Source: Ferruginibacter sp.
Lineage (GTDB): Bacteria; Bacteroidota; Bacteroidia; Chitinophagales; Chitinophagaceae
Assembly (NCBI GenBank): GCA_025963635.1
Contig: JAOQAK010000055.1
Location: 235,540-299,539 of the forward strand
DNA length: 64,000 nucleotides
Reading direction: 5' to 3'
Part shown: one piece after another, positions 43,612-52,697 of the stretch
Numbering within the stretch: the stretch's first letter is position 1
Layout of the letters: each line of letters begins with the position of its first letter
The notes under the pieces: model-generated
What the model was told of the DNA's origin: nothing
Databases searched by the model: none
Seen by the model: the letters and a program-made list of their open reading frames with translations, nothing else
Made by a program: the position numbers and the translations under genes

Positions 43612-46600
43612 CTAAGTGGTAGTTTTGTTACTTGCGTTCTTCAACTTTAGATAGTCTGTGGGAGACATATTGAATTTTTCTTTAAAGCATGTGCTGAAAT
43701 ATTTGGCATTGCTGAAGCCTGTTTCGTAAGCGATTGTGGCAATATTGCCCGCCCCCGCATCCAACAATTCTTTTGATCGTTTTAACCTGACCTCCCTGAT
43801 AAATTCAACCGGGGACATGTTAGTCAAACTCTTTAATTTCTTATAGAAGGTGGTTCTACCCATCATTAATGATTCAGCGACTTTATCGATATTAAACCGG
43901 GGATCTTCCATGCTTTTTTCTACAATTAAAATGATCTCTTTCAAAAAGGCCTCATCTTTATCGGTAATGATAATGATTTCAGTATCATCCTCTGCTTCCT
44001 TTTCCAACACCATTTCTTTGCTACCGGACAGGAGGAACTCAAGTATCTTTTTGCGTTGTTTTAATAAGTTGTTTATCAAAGCCAATATAACGCTGGCATG
44101 AAAAGGCTTTGTAATATAATAATCTGCACCATAGCTCAACCCTTCAAGTTGACTTTCGACAGAAGACTTGGCGGTAAGCAGTATTACAGGAATATGGCTC
44201 GTGCCCACATTGTTCTTTAACTTGTTCAACATCGAAATTCCATTCATTTCCGGCATCATCACATCACTCAGCACCAGGTCTGGTAAAAACTGAATTGCTT
44301 TTTCCAGTCCATCTCTCCCATTCTCAGCTTCAATGACCTTGTAATATGGCTTCAACTGGTCGGCCAAAAATCTCCGCAATTCCGCGTTATCATCTACAAT
44401 TAAAACCACCGGGGCCTCTTCGTGATTCAGCATTACTGATTCAGCATTGGAGACGGGATTATGATACCCGGCAATTCTACCCATTTCACCATTGCGTTTC
44501 AAATCGCTGCCCGTATTTTCAACAATTACAGTATTCTCCTTGAAATGATCCTTATCCAGTTTAAGTTCAACGGTAACCGTTAGCCCCTTGGCGGGGTTGT
44601 TTTGAGCATAAACTTTTCCGTGATGAAATTGTATTATCTCTTTGGAAAGTGCCAGCCCGATACCCGTGCCTGCAAGATGATCGCTTTCGGGGTTATCCAC
44701 TTCGTAATATAATTCAAAAATATCATGCAGTTTTCCCGGCGGCACACCAATGCCCTGGTCTATCACACTGATTGTAAAATGATCATTTGGTGCAACATAG
44801 TGAATCTGTATCTCGATTCGCTTTCCCCGCGGAGAAAATTTGAATGCGTTTGATAAGAGATTGTAGATCACGATATCTATTTTACCTGTGTCTATCCAGG
44901 CATATAACACATCCACATTGGAAGAAACAGCTAATTCAATTTGTTTTTCATTGGCTGCCTCTGTGAAATAGCCGCTGATATCTTTTACAAAGGCAATCAT
45001 TTCAGTTGCAGCGATTTTCAGGCTCATTTTTCCGCTTTGTACCTTCTGAAAATCCAGCAACTGGTTGATAAAACGAACCATCCGGTTTGTGTTCTTACGG
45101 GCTATGGTTAAATATTCATAAGATTTTACAGACAGGTTATTTTGTTTTATTACTTCCTCGATGGGGTGTATGATTAAAGTAAGCGGCGTTCTTAATTCGT
45201 GCGAAATATTTGTAAAAAATTTAATTTTCAGATCGGTTAATTTCTTTTCCACGATTACTTTATTTCTTAAGCGGATCATGGTAACAGCGATTCTTCTTAC
45301 TACTTCTGCCAAAATCACCAGTAAAACGACATATAGCAAATATGCCCACCACGTGCGCCACCATGGCGGCAAAATAGTAATCGCCAGGGTTTTCACCGGG
45401 ATATGTTGGTACAGATCTTCGCTTAAACTTTTTACTTCGAAAATATAATCACCGGGCGGTAAGTTGGTATAGGTTGCCCTATGCTGGTTTACCACGTTGT
45501 TCCAATCTTTGTCAAAATTCTTTAAACGATAAGAATAAGTTTGTTTGTCATTGGATATATAATCCAATATGGTAAAATCTATACTGATAATATTCTCATT
45601 GTACCTGAGTGTTATTTTACTGGTATTATTGATATCTACTTTTAAAGGCGATCCATCTGCATCAGCAACAACGTCTTTATTGTTTATCTGCAGGTTGGTA
45701 AACGCCATATCAGCGCACAACTTTTGATTGGAAACCGTTGCAGGATTAAAAATCACATAGCCATTCACTGTACCAAAAAGCAGGTTGTTGTTTTGTAATC
45801 TTATTCCGGCAGCTTCAGAGAAGCCGGCCTTCATCAATCCATCGTAGGAGTCGAAATTGCGGAACAGATTTTTATCGGGATTGAATTTACACAAACCGTT
45901 TTCTGTTCCGAGCCACAGATTACCGGCCTTATCTTCCGCGATACTTAAAATGTAATCACTTGGCAGCCCGTCTTTCCTTGTAAATACTTTAAAGGCTGGT
46001 CCTTTATCGGTGTGCGCTGTGAGCAGGTTCAACCCTCCTCCCGACGTAGACACCCACATCCGGTTCTTTGCATCTCTAAAAATAAATTGAAGGTCATTAT
46101 TGCTTAAACTTGTTTTATCACCCGGAGTTTTGCGATAGGGTATAAACCCGTAATTTTTATAGTCGGGAGTAGTAATATCGGCAATCAGCAATCCATTGGT
46201 AGTAGCTATCCACAAATTTTGGTTCACATCCTGCTGCAGATGTCTTATTTTTCCCGCGGATGCGGTTGGATAGTTTTTCAGATCATTGTTAGCATTGATG
46301 AAGATTAATTTATCGGCCGTCTTCACCATCATATTAAGACCATTTTCAAATGTGCCTACCCAGATGTTACCCCTTTTGTCTTCCAGCAGCGAGTAAATTA
46401 AATTACTGCTGAGACTGTAGCTATCATTTTTATCGGAAACGTATTGGGTTAATTTATATTTGATCTCGTTGCTGTCTACAGGGACTGCCTTAAATAAGCC
46501 CTTACCTTTTGTTCCCAACCACATGTCACCGTTCCTATCCTGCAAAATCGTATACACGGAACCGATACCACCCACCGGTTCGTTCACAAATAAGTTGGTA

Positions 46601-48054
46601 AAGCGCTTACCATTGGCTGGTTGCATATATACCTGACCGGATTTTGAAGCAAGCCAAATCCTGTTTTTGCGATCGTTATAGATGCCTCTTACATCGTTGT
46701 CAGTTTTATTGGATGTGATGTTCACCAGCAATTCCGGATCAAGGTCTTTTCGCTGAAAAATTATTTTTTCAAAACCGCGGTCACTGGAAGTAAACCATAG
46801 TATACCGGCCGGATCAAAATACCTGACACCAACGATATTTGAAAACTTACGATCTGCCGAGCCAGGCTTATTGTAGAAATATTCAACTGCATCTGTTGCA
46901 GGATTATAATATCCAAAGCCCCCGCCAGCCATACTTACCCAAACCCTGTTCTCATTGTCTTCAAAAACGCCATACAGTTTCACCGGGTAATTTAATGTGG
47001 CATCGTTTTCCTGGAAAAAATACTTAAATGCTTTTGAACTGGGATCGTATTTCACTATACCGTCTTTCTCGGGCTCTATCCACAATAGTGCTGATTTATC
47101 CTCATACATTGAATAGAACGCAGCTTTGCCGGGCATAACTGACCTGCTTACTGTTAAATTGGAAGTCTGCACTGTTATTATTTCCCTTGCGGAAGTGGAT
47201 ACATACAGCACATCACTTTTCCTTGATAAAAAAACTGCGTTTAGCCGGGCGGCAGATATTTTTTTACTGTTGAACTCCATTGATGACTTTTCATAAAACA
47301 CAAGCTCACCGGTATTTGTACCGAACCATATTTTTTCCCGGTCTTCTGCTACGCAGGTAAAAGCCTGGCTTTTGATTTTATCTAAAGCAGTAGGACGGTT
47401 TTTGTAAACACCCCCCGTAGCGGCCGACAAGCAACACAAGCCCTGCTCTGTTCCTACCCAAACATTATGGAGTTGGTCTTCGTATAGGAACTTTATTTTG
47501 TTGGAAGGCAGCTGTTGCCCGGCGGGCATGCCAGCCGCATACGGTATTACTTTCGGCGATTCACCAGCAGCATTTCTTACACAAAACACGCCCTGGTCCA
47601 ATGTTGTAAGCCATACCTGCTCTCCAATGGATGGGATAACCTTGTCAAATTTTATATTTTTGATATTCGCCCTGGCAAGTATATCGGCGATAGACAATAA
47701 TTTTGCAGTCTTTTTATCGAACCTGTAAATCTGGTTATCATAGGGCCTTAACCATAAGTAACCAGACCGGTCTTCAACGATCCTGTCAATGCGGTTGGTC
47801 TTTAGTCCGGAGCTATCACCGGGATGTGATTTATAGGTAATAAAATTATGACCGTCAAACCTGTTAATGCCATCCCAGGTACCAAGCCACATAAAACCAT
47901 CGCTGGATTTAATAATACTGGTTACGTTGTTATGAGATAATCCGTCTTCAGTAGAGTAATGCTCCATCTTGACCTTCAGCTGGCCACGGGATGTACCTGC
48001 AAACAATATTGTTATTACGAAAAAGCAAAATTTTATACGCACCCTAACACACAT
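43612..48054 (-). CDS. Hybrid two-component system regulator (HTCS) of the pectin locus
   Basis: A 1480-residue one-protein sensor-regulator. Signal or first membrane segment 1-25; periplasmic two-propeller sensor of Reg_prop repeats (for example GFMWLGTWDGINRFDGH, NVWVGTEQGLC, GNLWLGTENGLC) to about 770; Y_Y_Y domain about 780-890; membrane segment near 900 (WAYLLYVVLLVILAEVV); histidine kinase with His952 in FTNISHELRTP and ATP-binding VIDQGIGVPPG and GTGIGLALSKE; receiver domain with Asp1264 in LVLSDVMMPEM; and C-terminal AraC-type HTH (SNAKYFSTCFKEKFNMSP). All key residues are present. It should sense a pectin oligosaccharide and activate SusC/SusD pair 2 and the enzymes. Confidence 0.96.
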   Translation of the reverse strand: MCVRVRIKFCFFVITILFAGTSRGQLKVKMEHYSTEDGLSHNNVTSIIKSSDGFMWLGTWDGINRFDGHNFITYKSHPGDSSGLKTNRIDRIVEDRSGYLWLRPYDNQIYRFDKKTAKLLSIADILARANIKNIKFDKVIPSIGEQVWLTTLDQGVFCVRNAAGESPKVIPYAAGMPAGQQLPSNKIKFLYEDQLHNVWVGTEQGLCCLSAATGGVYKNRPTALDKIKSQAFTCVAEDREKIWFGTNTGELVFYEKSSMEFNSKKISAARLNAVFLSRKSDVLYVSTSAREIITVQTSNLTVSRSVMPGKAAFYSMYEDKSALLWIEPEKDGIVKYDPSSKAFKYFFQENDATLNYPVKLYGVFEDNENRVWVSMAGGGFGYYNPATDAVEYFYNKPGSADRKFSNIVGVRYFDPAGILWFTSSDRGFEKIIFQRKDLDPELLVNITSNKTDNDVRGIYNDRKNRIWLASKSGQVYMQPANGKRFTNLFVNEPVGGIGSVYTILQDRNGDMWLGTKGKGLFKAVPVDSNEIKYKLTQYVSDKNDSYSLSSNLIYSLLEDKRGNIWVGTFENGLNMMVKTADKLIFINANNDLKNYPTASAGKIRHLQQDVNQNLWIATTNGLLIADITTPDYKNYGFIPYRKTPGDKTSLSNNDLQFIFRDAKNRMWVSTSGGGLNLLTAHTDKGPAFKVFTRKDGLPSDYILSIAEDKAGNLWLGTENGLCKFNPDKNLFRNFDSYDGLMKAGFSEAAGIRLQNNNLLFGTVNGYVIFNPATVSNQKLCADMAFTNLQINNKDVVADADGSPLKVDINNTSKITLRYNENIISIDFTILDYISNDKQTYSYRLKNFDKDWNNVVNQHRATYTNLPPGDYIFEVKSLSEDLYQHIPVKTLAITILPPWWRTWWAYLLYVVLLVILAEVVRRIAVTMIRLRNKVIVEKKLTDLKIKFFTNISHELRTPLTLIIHPIEEVIKQNNLSVKSYEYLTIARKNTNRMVRFINQLLDFQKVQSGKMSLKIAATEMIAFVKDISGYFTEAANEKQIELAVSSNVDVLYAWIDTGKIDIVIYNLLSNAFKFSPRGKRIEIQIHYVAPNDHFTISVIDQGIGVPPGKLHDIFELYYEVDNPESDHLAGTGIGLALSKEIIQFHHGKVYAQNNPAKGLTVTVELKLDKDHFKENTVIVENTGSDLKRNGEMGRIAGYHNPVSNAESVMLNHEEAPVVLIVDDNAELRRFLADQLKPYYKVIEAENGRDGLEKAIQFLPDLVLSDVMMPEMNGISMLNKLKNNVGTSHIPVILLTAKSSVESQLEGLSYGADYYITKPFHASVILALINNLLKQRKKILEFLLSGSKEMVLEKEAEDDTEIIIITDKDEAFLKEIILIVEKSMEDPRFNIDKVAESLMMGRTTFYKKLKSLTNMSPVEFIREVRLKRSKELLDAGAGNIATIAYETGFSNAKYFSTCFKEKFNMSPTDYLKLKNASNKTTT

Positions 48055-48157
48055 TCTACAAAATTACATTATTGATCACATTATGCGCCACATGAAAGCT
48101 TTTGGATGCATTTCAAATTTTCACTGCTCGGGACGCAACAAAAGCAACCTTTTGATC

Positions 48158-48190
48158 AGACCTCACAGGCTCTAAAAACCTGTGAGGTCT
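48158..48190. repeat. Hairpin AGACCTCACAGG / CCTGTGAGGTCT
   Basis: Perfect 12-bp inverted repeat (48158-48169 and 48179-48190) with a 9-nt loop and a weak T-run (GCATTTTT) on the plus side. This ACCTCACAGG type of hairpin recurs in Bacteroidota genomes as terminator-like repeat, as I recall. It lies upstream of the HTCS gene and could insulate it from transcription coming from the 48804-52457 operon. Confidence 0.55.
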
Positions 48191-48435
48191 TTCGCATTTT
48201 TAGTGGCCTGTTATCAGGAAGAATTAAAAGGGTTATATATAATTTTCGCTGGCTGGGTGAGGATTCCAGCCGGGCCGGAATAATTGCTTGCGGTATATGC
48301 CATCAACGCTTTTTAATAATGCCGGTTGCAGTTGGAAAATATACTATCTGCGACGCATAACCATGGCTGTTTGATCGGCTCACTTGATAAAATACAATAA
48401 CTTTAACCCGTATGATTCATTGTAAAAATTGCTTC

Positions 48436-48717
48436 ATGAAATTTACCTCATTGCTTGTTCCTGTGTTCTTCCTGTTTTTAGTGAATGGCATTGCGTAAAA
48501 AAACCGGCATCCGATTGGCCTGTTTCCAAAACATCTTGGTGCAGGGGTAAACCCGGATACCCATTTGGTATTAACTTTCCAGGAAACACCGCGGTTGGGT
48601 GGCTCGGGTAAGATCCGGATTTACGATGCATCCAGTAATAAACTGGTTGACAGTCTCGACCTTAGCATTCCACCAGGACCAACAGAAAGGGACACTAACA
48701 GAGTGACACAACGATGA
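48436..48717 (+). pseudogene. N-terminal remnant of a pectinesterase-type secreted protein
   Basis: ATG at 48436 opens a signal peptide (MKFTSLLVPVFFLFLVNGIA) and is stopped by an in-frame TAA at codon 21. The same frame then continues KNRHPIGLFPKHLGAGVNPD, THLVLTFQETPRLGGSGKIR and IYDASSNKLVDSLDLSIPPG, and stops at 48715. The block VNPDTHLVLTF...GKIRIYDA...VDTLDLSIP is the Ig-like start found in multidomain Bacteroidota pectinesterases, as I recall. The catalytic part is absent. So it is an interrupted and truncated gene, on the opposite strand from the pectin locus. Exact family of the lost part is inference. Confidence 0.65.
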
Positions 48718-48803
48718 TCACTTGAAAAACAAATGCCCCAAACAATAAATTCTTAATTGATATTGATTGACTAAGGCGCCTTCGCAAATAATTCAACTGT
48801 GCT

Positions 48804-49823
48804 CTATCTCATCGACTTTGCTGCTGCACACATATTTTCAATCTTTTGTTTAGTGGCCCATCTTGCCGTTTGCGACATGCCACAATCCGGGGCTACCGCT
48901 AACCTGTTGGCCGGAATATATTGCAGGCATTTTGCTATCCTTTCCCTGATATCTTCTACCGTTTCAATATAGTAACTTTTAACATCGATAACCCCTACGG
49001 CTACATCCATTTTTTCGGCAAAACGTTCCAGCAAATGAATTTCGGCGAAGTTCAATATGGTCATTTCTGAATGCAGTTCATCCACTTCCAGGTGGAGGAA
49101 ATCCGGCAGCATGGGTGCAATTGTTTTTTTCCCTACCGAACGTCCCTTGTAATTCCCGAAACATAGATGGGTGCCGATCCTTGTTTTACCTACAATATTT
49201 TTTACAGTCCTGTTAAAGATATCGACAAACCTCATGGTGTCTTCCCGGTATGCATAACATGACATGGACGGCTCATCGATACAAATTTCCGGTACGCCTT
49301 CTGCTACGAGATCATCCAGTTCTTTCGCAACAATTGGCAACAGCGCTTCAGTGATTTCCCACCGGTCTTTATAAATTTCACCAGGCAACATCCGCCCTGA
49401 AAGCGTGTACGGGCCGGGGATAGAAACTTTCAGCCGCTGGTCTTTTGGCGCCAGCCGCTTCAATCTTTTATATTCTTCCACCACACCTAATCCTTTGGGA
49501 GCAGTCAATGACTCAACAATAGTGTGCTTGCCACGCTGGTCGTGTGCGGGTGGGCCAAACTTCCTTGTCTCTTCGTGATTTGGCGCAATGCCCTTTAGAA
49601 AACCGTAGAAGGAAAGGTTGAAATCAAGCCGCGTTTGTTCGCCATCTGAGATCACATCCAGTCCGGCGGTAACCTGGTCGTGTATGGCATTTACTACTGC
49701 ATCTTCTATCATTTCATTGATATCTGCGGGGCCGAATTTATCCAGATTTTCGGCTGCAAATTCCAGCCATCCCGGGAAAGGCCATGAACCTACTACAGTG
49801 GTTTTAATTGGTATGGGTTGCAT
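48804..49823 (-). CDS. MetE-like cobalamin-independent methyltransferase (C-terminal domain type)
   Basis: A 339-residue cytoplasmic TIM-barrel protein matching only the C-terminal catalytic half of MetE (which is about 750 residues). Landmarks: TTVVGSWPFPGWL, AGLDVISDGEQTRLDF, SIPGPYTLSGRM, CIDEPSMSCYAY. Putative zinc ligands are His and Cys in THLCFGNY, Glu in DELHSEM, and Cys in VAPDCGMSQTARW. Stand-alone members often use other methyl donors or acceptors than methyltetrahydrofolate and homocysteine. It is last in an operon with SDR, ROK and SIS genes, so a role in that pathway is possible. Confidence 0.85.
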   Translation of the reverse strand: MQPIPIKTTVVGSWPFPGWLEFAAENLDKFGPADINEMIEDAVVNAIHDQVTAGLDVISDGEQTRLDFNLSFYGFLKGIAPNHEETRKFGPPAHDQRGKHTIVESLTAPKGLGVVEEYKRLKRLAPKDQRLKVSIPGPYTLSGRMLPGEIYKDRWEITEALLPIVAKELDDLVAEGVPEICIDEPSMSCYAYREDTMRFVDIFNRTVKNIVGKTRIGTHLCFGNYKGRSVGKKTIAPMLPDFLHLEVDELHSEMTILNFAEIHLLERFAEKMDVAVGVIDVKSYYIETVEDIRERIAKCLQYIPANRLAVAPDCGMSQTARWATKQKIENMCAAAKSMR

Positions 49824-49857
49824 CGATTATTTGTTTGGTGCGTGATGGTGTTTTTCG

Positions 49858-49902
49858 AATTTCCGGGTGAGACACCCTTTGGGCGTGACTCACCCGGAAA
49901 TT
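49858..49902. repeat. 14-bp hairpin between SIS and MetE-like genes
   Basis: Perfect inverted repeat AATTTCCGGGTGAG (49858-49871) with its complement at 49889-49902, 17-nt loop that can itself fold, just after the SIS stop. The T-run is on the plus side, not the transcribed side. It may reduce read-through into the MetE-like gene or protect the upstream mRNA end. Confidence 0.5.
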
Positions 49903-49903
49903 T

Positions 49904-50707
49904 TTAGTTTTTTTCTGAAACATAGCTTTGAATGCCCACTTTTTCATACAACCTTGCAATTCGGTGCGCATGCTCATCATATGCAGCCTGGAACAACTCA
50001 GTGGCTTTTTCAGTTCCGATAACCGCACCTGCCGTCAATACCAACGGCGGATGTCCCTTTTGAGTTAGTAAGTTCGCCAACTCAGCTTTGATGCAATTCA
50101 CCAGCATGCAGGATCCAATGGTGGAGCCCGGTGCCACCGGCGTTTTAAGATTTTCAACTTTGATCATCGCATCACCAGCGGGTGCGCCTGAATCTAACAC
50201 GATATCACAAAAGTCTTGCAATTTGCGCCCATCACTGCGTTTGCTGATACTTGCTTCGGAATGAAGTTTGGAGATGATGGCCACCGTTTTCACACCTTTT
50301 TGCTGAAACAATTCTGCCAGTTCAATCGGTACCACGTTGCAGCCTGAAGATGAAATGATCAGCGCTGCATCTACATTGGTAACATCAAAATTTCTCAATA
50401 TCTGCTGTGCAAAGCCAGGTACATTTTCTAAGAACATCGCTTGCCGCTGCCCGTTAGCGCCTACCACGAGGTTATGGAACGATAATGATAATTCTACGAT
50501 GGGATTAAACCCAGGGAAGGAACCATAGCGTGGCCACATTTCTTCTACCATGATACGGCTGTGGCCGCTTCCAAATAAATGAACCATCCTGCCAGAGACG
50601 ATTGCGTTGGAAAAGATTTCTGCTACTTCAAGAATCTTTGCCTCTTGTGATGCTACTGTTTCTATCAGCCCCTGGCATTTATTTAAATATTTTTTTGTAT
50701 AACTCAT
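49904..50707 (-). CDS. SIS-domain phosphosugar-binding protein
   Basis: A 267-residue cytoplasmic SIS protein of the UPF0309-like type. Phosphosugar-binding elements: VHLFGSGHSRIMVEEMWPRYG near residue 42 and ALIISSSGCNVVPIELA near 115, followed by KTVAIISKLHSE. The C-terminal part PLVLTAGAVIGTEKATELF is usual for the group. SIS proteins isomerise or sense phosphorylated sugars such as amino-sugar phosphates. It lies 72 bases after the ROK gene in the same operon, so the ROK product is a plausible source of its substrate. No HTH, so it is not an RpiR regulator. Confidence 0.85.
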   Translation of the reverse strand: MSYTKKYLNKCQGLIETVASQEAKILEVAEIFSNAIVSGRMVHLFGSGHSRIMVEEMWPRYGSFPGFNPIVELSLSFHNLVVGANGQRQAMFLENVPGFAQQILRNFDVTNVDAALIISSSGCNVVPIELAELFQQKGVKTVAIISKLHSEASISKRSDGRKLQDFCDIVLDSGAPAGDAMIKVENLKTPVAPGSTIGSCMLVNCIKAELANLLTQKGHPPLVLTAGAVIGTEKATELFQAAYDEHAHRIARLYEKVGIQSYVSEKN

Positions 50708-50779
50708 GTGCTTTTTAATGTAGTGTATTTAACTCTTAAACATTTTTAATACCTTTTTAAAACACTCTTATTGATCTTC

Positions 50780-51667
50780 TTACATTTTACTGAATGAAAA
50801 AGCTGCGGCTCCTATCGCACCGGACATATCACCGAATTTTGCAACGATGACCGGTGTACTTTTGTTGTTGGGCCAATGCTCATAAATTGCCAGGAAATTC
50901 TTTAACGGATTCAGCAGATTTTCACCAGCCTGCGTTATCCCACCTGCCAATACTACCGCTTCAGGTGATAAGGAATTGCCGATGGATGCGATGCCTAGCG
51001 CGAGCTTCCGGATAAGATCGAGCCAGAGCCATGTGCCGAATGGTTCGTTTTTCTGATAAGCTTTTACCAACTCGTGGGTAGATTCAAAATGGCCCAGTGA
51101 GCGGCGCCTGACAGCGTAATTTCCGATGGCATATTCAAGGCTGCCCGGCATACCAATAATACTTAGTTCATCATCATTGGAATTGATGGACACATGCCCG
51201 AAATGGCCAGCCATCTGGCTTTGTCCCTGGTAAAGTTCGCCATTGATTAAAATGCCTCCGCCAACACCTGTTCCGAGTGTAAGCAGCACCGCGTTTTTAT
51301 ATCCCTGCAATGCCCCGAATTTAGCCTCGGCGATCAGTGCCGCATGAGCATCGTTGATGACAAAGGTGGTGATGCCAAAATAATCTTCCCAGTTAAAATT
51401 GATCAACCCCTCCAGGCGGACGGGCAGATGGATAATGCATTTGTTGTGCTCATTCGCAAGACCTGGACAGGATAAACCAATCACATCAACGCTAATTGAA
51501 ACACGGTTCTTTAAATAGTCTACCATTTCAAAAACCTTCTCCTTCCACTTTCCATTTGCGTCATCATTTGTAGGAATGCTATGCTGGTGAAGTGTATGGC
51601 CATGTTCATCCAGCAAGATGCCTTTTATATTGGTTCCCCCTAAATCAATCCCGATCGCATGTTTCAT
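50780..51667 (-). CDS. ROK-family sugar kinase-like protein
   Basis: A 295-residue ROK protein. ATG at 51667 (MKHAIGIDLGGTNIKG) is the right start: the frame from 51712 only runs into the previous gene. ATP-binding IGIDLGGTNIKG (3-14), TLGTGVGGGILINGELY near 138, HFGHVSIN and AVVLAGGITQAGENL. The Cys-rich zinc motif of most ROK kinases (CxCGxxGCxE) is missing: after GHVSIN the sequence reads SNDDELSIIGMPGSLE. There is no HTH, so a kinase rather than a repressor. It starts 1 base after the SDR stop, which means tight coupling. Confidence 0.85.
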   Translation of the reverse strand: MKHAIGIDLGGTNIKGILLDEHGHTLHQHSIPTNDDANGKWKEKVFEMVDYLKNRVSISVDVIGLSCPGLANEHNKCIIHLPVRLEGLINFNWEDYFGITTFVINDAHAALIAEAKFGALQGYKNAVLLTLGTGVGGGILINGELYQGQSQMAGHFGHVSINSNDDELSIIGMPGSLEYAIGNYAVRRRSLGHFESTHELVKAYQKNEPFGTWLWLDLIRKLALGIASIGNSLSPEAVVLAGGITQAGENLLNPLKNFLAIYEHWPNNKSTPVIVAKFGDMSGAIGAAAFSFSKM

Positions 51668-51668
51668 A

Positions 51669-52457
51669 TTAATCGTTGTTATACTGACCTTCGGAAATCT
51701 GCCAGCCGCCATCTACATATAAGGTTTGCCCGGTTGTAAACCCGGAAGCATCCGACATAAAATAAATTGCCGCACCATCCAGGTCCTCCGGTCTTCCGTT
51801 TCTGCCGCCATCCAATGGCTGCTTGGTTTTTACAAAATTTAAGATTGCGTGATCCTTACTTGCCCTCTCAGACATCGGCGTTTCAACCAGCGCCGGCGCC
51901 AGCAGGTTTATCCTGATGTTGTTGCTTGCGTAATAGGCCGCTATTGATTTGGTAAAACCAATCACCGCCGATTTAGCTGCTGCGTATGCGTGTGTAACAA
52001 AATATTTTGGTGAAGGAGAAATGCCCAGTACCGAGCTCATATTCAACACGGCACCACCGGTACCTTGCCGCCTGAATTGATTGATGGCGGCCTGGTTGGA
52101 AAGCATGAGGCTGGTAAGATTAAGTTCCAATGTCTTGTTCCATCCTTCCAGGGTTAATTCGTGGAGCGGGCCATCGCCAAACTTTCTGCCGCTTCCCCCT
52201 GCCACGTGATAGAGCCCGTCAAAACCGCCAAAGGCGCTGATGCAAAGTTCGATGGCATTCACGGCCGTTGTAGGGTCTACAGCATCTCCTGTGTAAACAG
52301 ACACGTCGCTTCCAAGCAATGCTTGCGCCTTGGCACAACTCTCCGGGCTTCTCCCTACCAACACTAGTTTGGCGCCTTCCCGAACAAAAGCAATGGCTGC
52401 AGATAAACCGATACCGGTAGTGCCACCTATAATAACAATTTTTTTATGGAGTAACAT
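51669..52457 (-). CDS. Short-chain dehydrogenase/reductase (SDR)
   Basis: A 262-residue classical SDR. ATG at 52457 (MLLHKKIVIIGGTTGIG); the frame can be opened two codons earlier at a TTG. NAD(P)-binding GGTTGIG (12-18), HVAGGSG in the NAG position, catalytic Ser in NMSSVLG, Tyr and Lys in HAYAAAKSAVIG, and C-terminal YVDGGW. It is the first gene of the SDR-ROK-SIS-MetE-like operon. It oxidises or reduces a sugar or polyol; the substrate is not readable from sequence. Confidence 0.9.
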   Translation of the reverse strand: MLLHKKIVIIGGTTGIGLSAAIAFVREGAKLVLVGRSPESCAKAQALLGSDVSVYTGDAVDPTTAVNAIELCISAFGGFDGLYHVAGGSGRKFGDGPLHELTLEGWNKTLELNLTSLMLSNQAAINQFRRQGTGGAVLNMSSVLGISPSPKYFVTHAYAAAKSAVIGFTKSIAAYYASNNIRINLLAPALVETPMSERASKDHAILNFVKTKQPLDGGRNGRPEDLDGAAIYFMSDASGFTTGQTLYVDGGWQISEGQYNND

Positions 52458-52612
52458 TTGCAAGTCAGGATGATATCGTTAACGGAAACTGAGCAAGAAA
52501 TTATGGTGCAAAATAGGCATCTTATAAATACATTTCCAGATCATTTCAACTTTTTACGATACTATTTTGACGTGCCGGCAAATGATAAAACAGCTCTTTA
52601 CCAGCAACTGCC

Positions 52613-52662
52613 GTTAACACAACGAGTTCACTGGTAGTTTCCAGTGAACTCGTTGTGTTAAC
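52613..52662. repeat. Perfect 22-bp inverted repeat
   Basis: Arms 52613-52634 and 52641-52662 (starting GTTAACACAACGAG) are exactly complementary around a 6-nt loop. Outside them a looser pairing extends the stem (CAGCTCTTTACC with the complement of GTAAAGCGGCTG). It follows the DUF1080-TIM gene and precedes the SDR operon; a terminator or mRNA-end stabiliser fits. The T-run is poor. Confidence 0.65.
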
Positions 52663-52697
52663 CTGCCAGTAAAGCGGCTGTTGTTGTGGAAAGCTTT

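Larger units (their letters stand above)
48055..48803. other. 750-bp spacer with hairpin and gene remnant
   Basis: No intact gene. Contents: the HTCS promoter region (unresolved), a 12-bp inverted repeat (48158-48190) and the plus-strand remnant of a pectinesterase-type gene (48436-48717). The rest, 48191-48435 and 48718-48803, showed nothing recognisable. Confidence 0.6.

Noticed and set aside
48059..48066. TAATTTTG as -7 element of the HTCS gene
   Set aside because: It would place the transcript start on top of the start codon; no matching -33 TTTG at the right distance.
48429..48611. Plus-strand open frame of 60 codons
   Set aside because: It is out of frame with the pectinesterase-like remnant, whose protein-like signal is in the frame starting at 48436.
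49858..49902. Terminator ending the SDR-ROK-SIS operon
   Set aside because: The T-run is on the wrong side for the minus strand; kept only as a hairpin.
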